From the NCBI GenBank assembly GCA_021413705.1, contig JAIOPX010000070.1, forward strand, positions 1-45,072: DNA of 45,072 nt, given 5' to 3'. Under the pieces are notes generated by a model. It worked only from the letters and a program-made list of their open reading frames with translations, was not told where the DNA came from and did no database searches. A program made the position numbers and the translations under genes. Shown piece after piece: positions 39,849-45,072 of this stretch. Each line of letters begins with the position of its first letter. The first letter of the stretch is position 1. This DNA is from Planctomycetota bacterium. Its GTDB lineage: Bacteria > Planctomycetota > Planctomycetia > Pirellulales > UBA7805.

Positions 39849-39917
39849 CACTGCTTGACGGCCGCCATGGTGTTACCTGTTTCCTCGAAAGCGCTACAAG
39901 GCGGCCGTCAAGCAGTG
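39849..39917. repeat. 18-bp perfect inverted repeat upstream of the transporter
   Basis: CACTGCTTGACGGCCGCC (39849-39866) and its exact complement (39900-39917) flank a 33-nt spacer, in the 39749-40115 gap between divergent genes. Part of the palindrome recurs as GGCGGCCGTCATGCG at 39983. Confidence 0.7.
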
Positions 39918-40046
39918 CCGTGTTTGGTTTGCCCGACCAGTTTCCGTAGTGGCGTATAAAGCGTGCCTACATACCTTGCCGCATGGCGGCCGTCATGCGA
40001 CGATGATTTGGCAAAGTGTCAGATAAGAAACGCTGAAACCTGCGCT

Positions 40047-40102
40047 GACCCCTGATTCCTGATTCCTGCCCCCAGACTCCGGACCCCTGATTCCTGCCCC
40101 CC
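40047..40102. repeat. Short direct repeats before tdh
   Basis: GACCCCTGATTCCTG occurs at 40047 and 40082, with an extra partial GATTCCTG between and CCCCC spacers. This simple repeat tract ends 13 bp before the tdh start codon. The rest of the gap is featureless. Confidence 0.6.
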
Positions 40103-40115
40103 GACCTCTTCCGCC

Positions 40116-41144
40116 ATGAAAGCACTCGTCAAACGCCACAGCAAACCGGGCCTCTGGCTCGAAAATGTCCCCAAGCCGGAAATCGGCATCAACGATGTCC
40201 TGATCAAAGTCGATCGCACGGGCATCTGCGGCACCGATCTGCACATCTACAACTGGGACCAGTGGGCTCAGAAGACGATCCCCGTTCCGCTGGTCGTCGG
40301 CCATGAGTTCGTGGGCGAGATCGTCGCCGTCGGCTCGAATGTGGTCGATTTCCACCAGGGTGAGATTGTCAGCGGCGAGGGTCATGTCGTCTGCGGTCGA
40401 TGCCGCAACTGCCTGGCGGGCCGGCGACACCTATGCGCCGCCACGAAGGGGATCGGCGTGAACCGCCCTGGGGCCTTCGCCGAGTACATCGCCCTGCCGA
40501 TGACCAACGTCTGGCACCATGCCGAGAATATCTCGCGCGACGTGCAATCGATTTTCGATCCGTTCGGCAACGCAGTCCATACGGCGCTGTCGTTCGACCT
40601 ACTGGGTGAGGACGTGTTGATCACCGGGGCCGGCCCAATCGGCGTGATGGCCGCCGCCGTGGCCCGCCACGCCGGAGCCCGTTACGTCGTAGTGACCGAC
40701 GTCAATCCGTTCCGGCTTGAACTGGCCAAGAAACTGGGAGCCACGCTGGCCGTCGATGTGCGCACCGAGCGGATTGCCGACGCGCAGCAGCAACTTGGCA
40801 TGAGAGAAGGCTTTGACGTCGGTCTGGAAATGTCCGGCAACGCGGCCGCCTTCCGCGAGATGCTCGCCAACATGGCCCACGGCGGCAAAATCGCCATGCT
40901 CGGCATCCCCGAAAACGACATGGCCATCGACTGGCAGACCGTGGTGTTCAACATGCTGACGATCAAAGGCATCTACGGTCGCGAGATGTACGAGACGTGG
41001 TACAAGATGACCGTCATGTTGCAGAGTGGACTCGATATATCGCCCGTGATTACACACCGACTGCACTACACAGAGTTTGAAAAAGGCTTCGCCGCCATGA
41101 AGAGCGGGGAGAGCGGGAAGGTGATTTTGAATTGGGCGGGTTAG
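40116..41144 (+). CDS. tdh: L-threonine 3-dehydrogenase
   Basis: The 342-residue medium-chain zinc dehydrogenase oxidises L-threonine to 2-amino-3-ketobutyrate with NAD+. Catalytic zinc ligands are C38 (G-I-C-G-T-D) and H63-E64 (G-H-E-F). The structural zinc site is C93, C96, C99 and C107. The Rossmann motif is [10 protein letters not shown]. The length and the [10 protein letters not shown] segment are diagnostic of bacterial Tdh. It is followed by kbl, completing the pathway to glycine and acetyl-CoA. Confidence 0.97.
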   Translation: MKALVKRHSKPGLWLENVPKPEIGINDVLIKVDRTGICGTDLHIYNWDQWAQKTIPVPLVVGHEFVGEIVAVGSNVVDFHQGEIVSGEGHVVCGRCRNCLAGRRHLCAATKGIGVNRPGAFAEYIALPMTNVWHHAENISRDVQSIFDPFGNAVHTALSFDLLGEDVLITGAGPIGVMAAAVARHAGARYVVVTDVNPFRLELAKKLGATLAVDVRTERIADAQQQLGMREGFDVGLEMSGNAAAFREMLANMAHGGKIAMLGIPENDMAIDWQTVVFNMLTIKGIYGREMYETWYKMTVMLQSGLDISPVITHRLHYTEFEKGFAAMKSGESGKVILNWAG

Positions 41145-41162
41145 TTATGTTTTTGGGAAAAC

Positions 41163-41239
41163 ATCAGCCGGCACGCGCTAGCGTCCGGTTCTGTGCGGGA
41201 AGCCGGTGCCAAACCGGGGGCTAGCGCCCTGCGGCTGAT
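41163..41239. repeat. GCTAGCGCC palindrome family, copy 3, within the tdh-kbl junction
   Basis: ATCAGCCGGCACGCGCTAGC at the left and GGGGGCTAGCGCCCTGCGGC followed by TGAT at the right pair imperfectly. It fills most of the gap between the two operon genes. Confidence 0.75.
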
Positions 41240-41301
41240 CAAATTCGCCGTTTTCCGATAAAGTCTAGTTGGTTTCGCGGATTCCCTTGGACGAGTGACA
41301 A

Positions 41302-42496
<1,195 letters not shown>

Positions 42497-42501
<5 letters not shown>

Positions 42502-42527
42502 CGGTCGGGCATCGCCCGACGTTTTTT
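42497..42527 (+). terminator. Transposable-looking terminator at the end of kbl (TTTAGCGG family)
   Basis: TTTAGCGGTCGGGCATCGCC followed by CGACG and TTTTTT: the arms CGTCGGGC/GCCCGACG-like and a T run make an intrinsic terminator. The element overlaps the kbl TAG stop (42499-42501). It matches the element after efp (34112-34141). Confidence 0.8.
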
Positions 42528-42544
42528 GATGGAGCGACAGATCG

Positions 42545-42769
42545 ATGCACGAGCAGCTCACCGCCATTATCCAGCGCGAAGGGAATGGTTACGTCTCACT
42601 TTGCCCGGCGCTCGATATCGCCAGCCAGGGAGACACCATCGAAGAAGCCTGCGAAAATCTTCGTGAAGCGTTAGAACTTTTCTTCAAAACAGCATCTCCT
42701 GAAGAGATTCAGTGGCGCTGTCCGAAGGAAGTGTATTTGACGCAATTGGATGTTGTTGTTGCGCAATGA
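42545..42769 (+). CDS. HicB-like antitoxin-type protein, orphan
   Basis: The 74-residue protein starts M-H-E-Q-L-T-A-I-I-Q-R-E-G-N-G-Y-V-S-L-C-P-A-L-D-I, the partial RNase H-like strand pattern of HicB. It continues A-S-Q-G-D-T-I-E-E-A-C-E-N-L-R-E-A-L-E-L-F-F, the matching helix. GGAG lies ten bases before the ATG. No HicA toxin gene (a short dsRBD-like protein) is next to it on either side. It may be a solitary antitoxin or a HicB-fold protein with another role. Confidence 0.75.
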   Translation: MHEQLTAIIQREGNGYVSLCPALDIASQGDTIEEACENLREALELFFKTASPEEIQWRCPKEVYLTQLDVVVAQ

Positions 42770-42827
42770 AATACATTGCCCCATGATCGCGGCGCATGGG
42801 CAGCCTGGGACATGCCTACCGCAACGC

Positions 42828-43034
42828 GGTTAAATCTCCCAGCCCAGGGCTAGCTTTTCGCGGTTGAGCCGCGATAAGCGCCGCCCTGGGTGCGAGAGCA
42901 ACGCCACACATTCTCCCTGGCGTTTCGCGGGGGGCGTTGCCGCCCGCGAAACGCCAGGGAGAAAAACTTGAATGTCACATTACCCAGGGTGCGCTGCGCG
43001 ACCCGGGGCTGGGCGATCTAATGCCTTCGGCATA
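42828..43034. repeat. Composite REP-like palindromic block, copy B
   Basis: The centre is a perfect 21-bp inverted repeat (42911-42931 with 42943-42963; TTCTCCCTGGCGTTTCGCGG). It is flanked on the left by CCCAGGGC...GCCCTGGG and on the right by ACCCAGGGT...CCGGGGCTGGG, and ends with ATGCCTTCGGCAT. This is the same module order as at 1821-2085. It accounts for most of the 42770-43152 gap; nothing else is visible there. Confidence 0.75.
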
Positions 43035-43152
43035 AAGAGAAGCGCTGGCGTCATCTCACGGTTCTGCCATTGAGGCATCACTGAATGCCCATCGACCCGT
43101 TGAGCAATCTTGAAATCCTCTCACTCCCCAGGCCACGCTCGGCAAGCGAGGC

Positions 43153-43911
43153 CTACTCAAAGGACTGCCTCCCACTCTGGACACCGATCATGAAGGGTTT
43201 GACCAACGCCAATCCGGCGACAAAGCCGCCGATGTGAGCCGCATAGGCCACTCCTCCGCCGAGGCTGTCGCCTCCCAGCAGCCCCAACCCTTCGATCAGC
43301 TGAAACACAAACCACATGCCGATAGCCACGATGGCCGGCACGTCGGTGATCATGCGGAACAGCAACACACGGACGCGGCGCTGCGGAAACAACAGCAGAT
43401 AGCCGCCGAGCACCGCGGAGATTGCGCCGGAGGCTCCGAGACTGGGAACCAGCGCGCCAGCGCCACTCACATTAAAGAACACATGGCAAAGTGTGGCCAA
43501 TACTCCGCCGAGCAAATAGAAGATGAAGTACCGCGCATGCCCCATGGCATCTTCCAGGTTGTCGCCAAAGATCCACAGGAAGAGCATGTTACCGGCCAGG
43601 TGCATCAAACCGCCATGCATAAACATCGCGGTCAGGATCGTCAGATAAACGGGAATCGGCGTCGGTGGCGGACTGGGGATCAAGATCCGCTGGCCGGTTC
43701 TTGGCTCGACGATCTCGCGCGCCGGCATGGGTATATCATGCCCTTCGATGATCTCCCTGGGCACGCAGGCATATTCCAAGGTGAACTTTTCGTTTTGTCC
43801 CAGACCCTGGAACACGACGAACACGAAGACGTTCATCGCCAGGAGGGCGTAATTGACGACCGGCATGATCCGGCGATCGGAGTTGTCGTCGGATAGAGGG
43901 AAGAGGCACAT
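43153..43911 (-). CDS. Rhomboid-family intramembrane serine protease
   Basis: The 252-residue protein has six or more hydrophobic helices. The catalytic dyad is S161 in L-G-A-S-G-A and H226 in A-A-H-I-G-G-F. N108 in H-L-A-G-N-M-L-F-L-W-I-F-G is the oxyanion residue and W-I-F-G the typical loop. The extra loop between helix 1 and 2 (about 40-85, with P-P-P-T-P-I-P) is common in the bacterial group that cleaves small membrane proteins. Target proteins are unknown. The next gene along is lysA. Confidence 0.92.
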   Translation of the reverse strand: MCLFPLSDDNSDRRIMPVVNYALLAMNVFVFVVFQGLGQNEKFTLEYACVPREIIEGHDIPMPAREIVEPRTGQRILIPSPPPTPIPVYLTILTAMFMHGGLMHLAGNMLFLWIFGDNLEDAMGHARYFIFYLLGGVLATLCHVFFNVSGAGALVPSLGASGAISAVLGGYLLLFPQRRVRVLLFRMITDVPAIVAIGMWFVFQLIEGLGLLGGDSLGGGVAYAAHIGGFVAGLALVKPFMIGVQSGRQSFE

Positions 43912-44036
43912 GGGTGGCGAGCGGCCGGTGTGAGCGACCGGCGGAAGCCGGCCGTTGATTCCAGGAATAGTCCACGCAATATCCGCAGTGGTTTCACGCT
44001 ACATGAAACAACAGGGGGCTTACGCCCCCCGCTCGC

Positions 44037-45072
44037 CTACTTTCGCCCCGGAATCACTTCCCCGCGAATCAAGTCTTCAAAAGTCTGCCTTTGGCGCACG
44101 AGCTGCGGTTTCCCAGCATCAATCAATACTTCCGCTGCGAGCGGTTTGCTGTTGTAGTTCGATCCCATCACATAGCCATACGCCCCGGCGCACTCGATCA
44201 CCAGCAGTTCGCCAATCTTGGCCTTCGGGAGCGATCGCGTGCAGACAAAGCCTCCCTCCGTCTGCGTGAAGATATCTCCCGATTCACACAGCGGGCCGCC
44301 GACCACCACATCCTTCAAAGGACGCTCCTTGGCACCGTCGGCCGGCACGATCGACATCGGATGATGCGCCCCATACAAAATCGGCCTCGCGAGATTATTA
44401 AAACCCGCGTCGGCCAAATAGAACGTGTTCTCCCCCATTTGCTTGATCGCGCGAATCTCGGTGACGAGATATCCGCTCTCCGCCGAGAGATAGCGCCCCG
44501 GTTCAATCTCCAGTCGCACCGGATGGCCGAAGGCCGTTTCCAGCCGCTTGCGCGCCGCGTCCCACAGGCGGAAGTAAGCCGCCAGATCGACCGGCTGATC
44601 GGTGGGGCGATAGGGGGTCGGCAGTCCACCGCCTGCGCTAATGGAGGTAATCGAATCCCCGATTTTTGCGGCGGCGGTTTCCAGAGCACCGCACACCTGG
44701 GCCAGATGCTCCATGTCGGTGCCGGAGCCAATGTGCATGTGCAGTCCGGAGATGATCAGGCCATAGCGTTTCGCTCGCTGCAGGCAGTCGTCCAACTGGG
44801 CGTGCCAGATTCCGTGCTTCGATTGCGCTCCGCCGGTGTTCGTCTTCTGGGAATGCCCATGCCCAAAACCAGGATTGATCCGAAGCGTGATCTCGCGTCC
44901 CGAGACATGCTGGCCAAGTTGGTCGATCATATCCGGCGAGCCGCAGTTGACGTGGACTCCTAACTCCAACACCAATTCCAGCGTTTCGCGATCGAAGATG
45001 TCGGCTGTGTAGACAATGGGGGGCGGATCGCCATGCGGGCTGTAGCCGGCGGTCATGGCGCGGCGCAATTCG
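44037..45072 (-). CDS. lysA: Diaminopimelate decarboxylase, N-terminal end outside the window
   Basis: The visible 345 residues are the C-terminal part of a fold-type III PLP decarboxylase that makes L-lysine from meso-diaminopimelate. The frame continues past the window edge with G-E-L-R-R-A-M-like codons, so the PLP lysine motif lies outside. Inside, R-I-N-P-G-F-G-H-G, H-M-H-I-G-S-G, G-G-G-L-P, E-P-G-R-Y, C-E-S-G-D and A-G-A-Y-G-Y are present, covering phosphate binding and the active-site cysteine from the second subunit. The final part (R-Q-T-F-E-D-L-I) is normal. The stop lies next to a short GGCGTAAGCCC repeat at 44016-44034. Confidence 0.93.
   Translation of the reverse strand, partial: ELRRAMTAGYSPHGDPPPIVYTADIFDRETLELVLELGVHVNCGSPDMIDQLGQHVSGREITLRINPGFGHGHSQKTNTGGAQSKHGIWHAQLDDCLQRAKRYGLIISGLHMHIGSGTDMEHLAQVCGALETAAAKIGDSITSISAGGGLPTPYRPTDQPVDLAAYFRLWDAARKRLETAFGHPVRLEIEPGRYLSAESGYLVTEIRAIKQMGENTFYLADAGFNNLARPILYGAHHPMSIVPADGAKERPLKDVVVGGPLCESGDIFTQTEGGFVCTRSLPKAKIGELLVIECAGAYGYVMGSNYNSKPLAAEVLIDAGKPQLVRQRQTFEDLIRGEVIPGRK

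Overview
The window looks like a chromosomal segment of a planctomycete, most likely of the Pirellulales type. The evidence is a set of families largely confined to that phylum: a PSCyt1/DUF1549/DUF1553 cytochrome paired with a Tat-exported DUF1501 protein, a 1068-residue membrane-bound dehydrogenase/HEAT/CxxCH protein, a DUF1559-type prepilin, and large Ser/Thr-kinase-like and zinc-ribbon proteins with Pro/Ala linkers. Intergenic space is crowded with several unrelated families of short palindromic repeats.

Layout. 1-1070: the start of a probable transposase on the minus strand, then a probable C-terminal remnant of an HD-type protein and a small ORF with an in-frame TGA. 1088-2646: a DUF1579-like exported protein, a composite palindromic repeat block and a candidate small RNA. 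2647-9741: a stand-alone receiver protein, a Coa1-like membrane protein, the DUF1501/PSD1 pair with a recognisable promoter, a clipped DUF1559 prepilin and a small membrane protein. 9942-13148: the giant dehydrogenase/cytochrome. 13211-16273: hisD-hisC-hisB on the minus strand, divergent from threonine aldolase. 17768-19325: an operon of a conserved 87-residue protein, thyA and folA. 19502-22051: murJ, an adrenodoxin-like ferredoxin and a P-II protein. 22176-23395: DAHP synthase preceded by a leader peptide and terminator. 23570-28502: a zinc-ribbon/STN-like protein and a pseudokinase. 28787-30643: glutamate dehydrogenase and a ParD/ParE-type pair. 30644-32869: a transposase remnant and a lipoprotein-like gene of different base composition. 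32933-35827: epmA, efp and epmB, the elongation factor P modification set. 35929-39748: a metallophosphoesterase, a SnoaL-like protein, a 2x[4Fe-4S] ferredoxin, a coiled-coil exported protein and an EamA-type transporter. 40116-42501: tdh and kbl, the threonine-to-glycine pathway. 42545-45072: an orphan HicB-like protein, a rhomboid protease and the truncated lysA.

The strongest unusual signal is upstream of the DAHP synthase gene on the minus strand. A 25-codon ORF has eight aromatic residues among codons 5-14 (Phe, Trp and Tyr). Its distal codons hold a 13-nt segment that can pair at 12 positions with the 5' arm of a U-tailed terminator placed between the leader and the gene. These are the parts of a classical ribosome-mediated attenuator controlling entry into aromatic amino acid synthesis. 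A second theme is palindromic elements that lie against, or supply, gene stop codons and that also sit in frame inside at least three coding sequences, including epmA and the pseudokinase.
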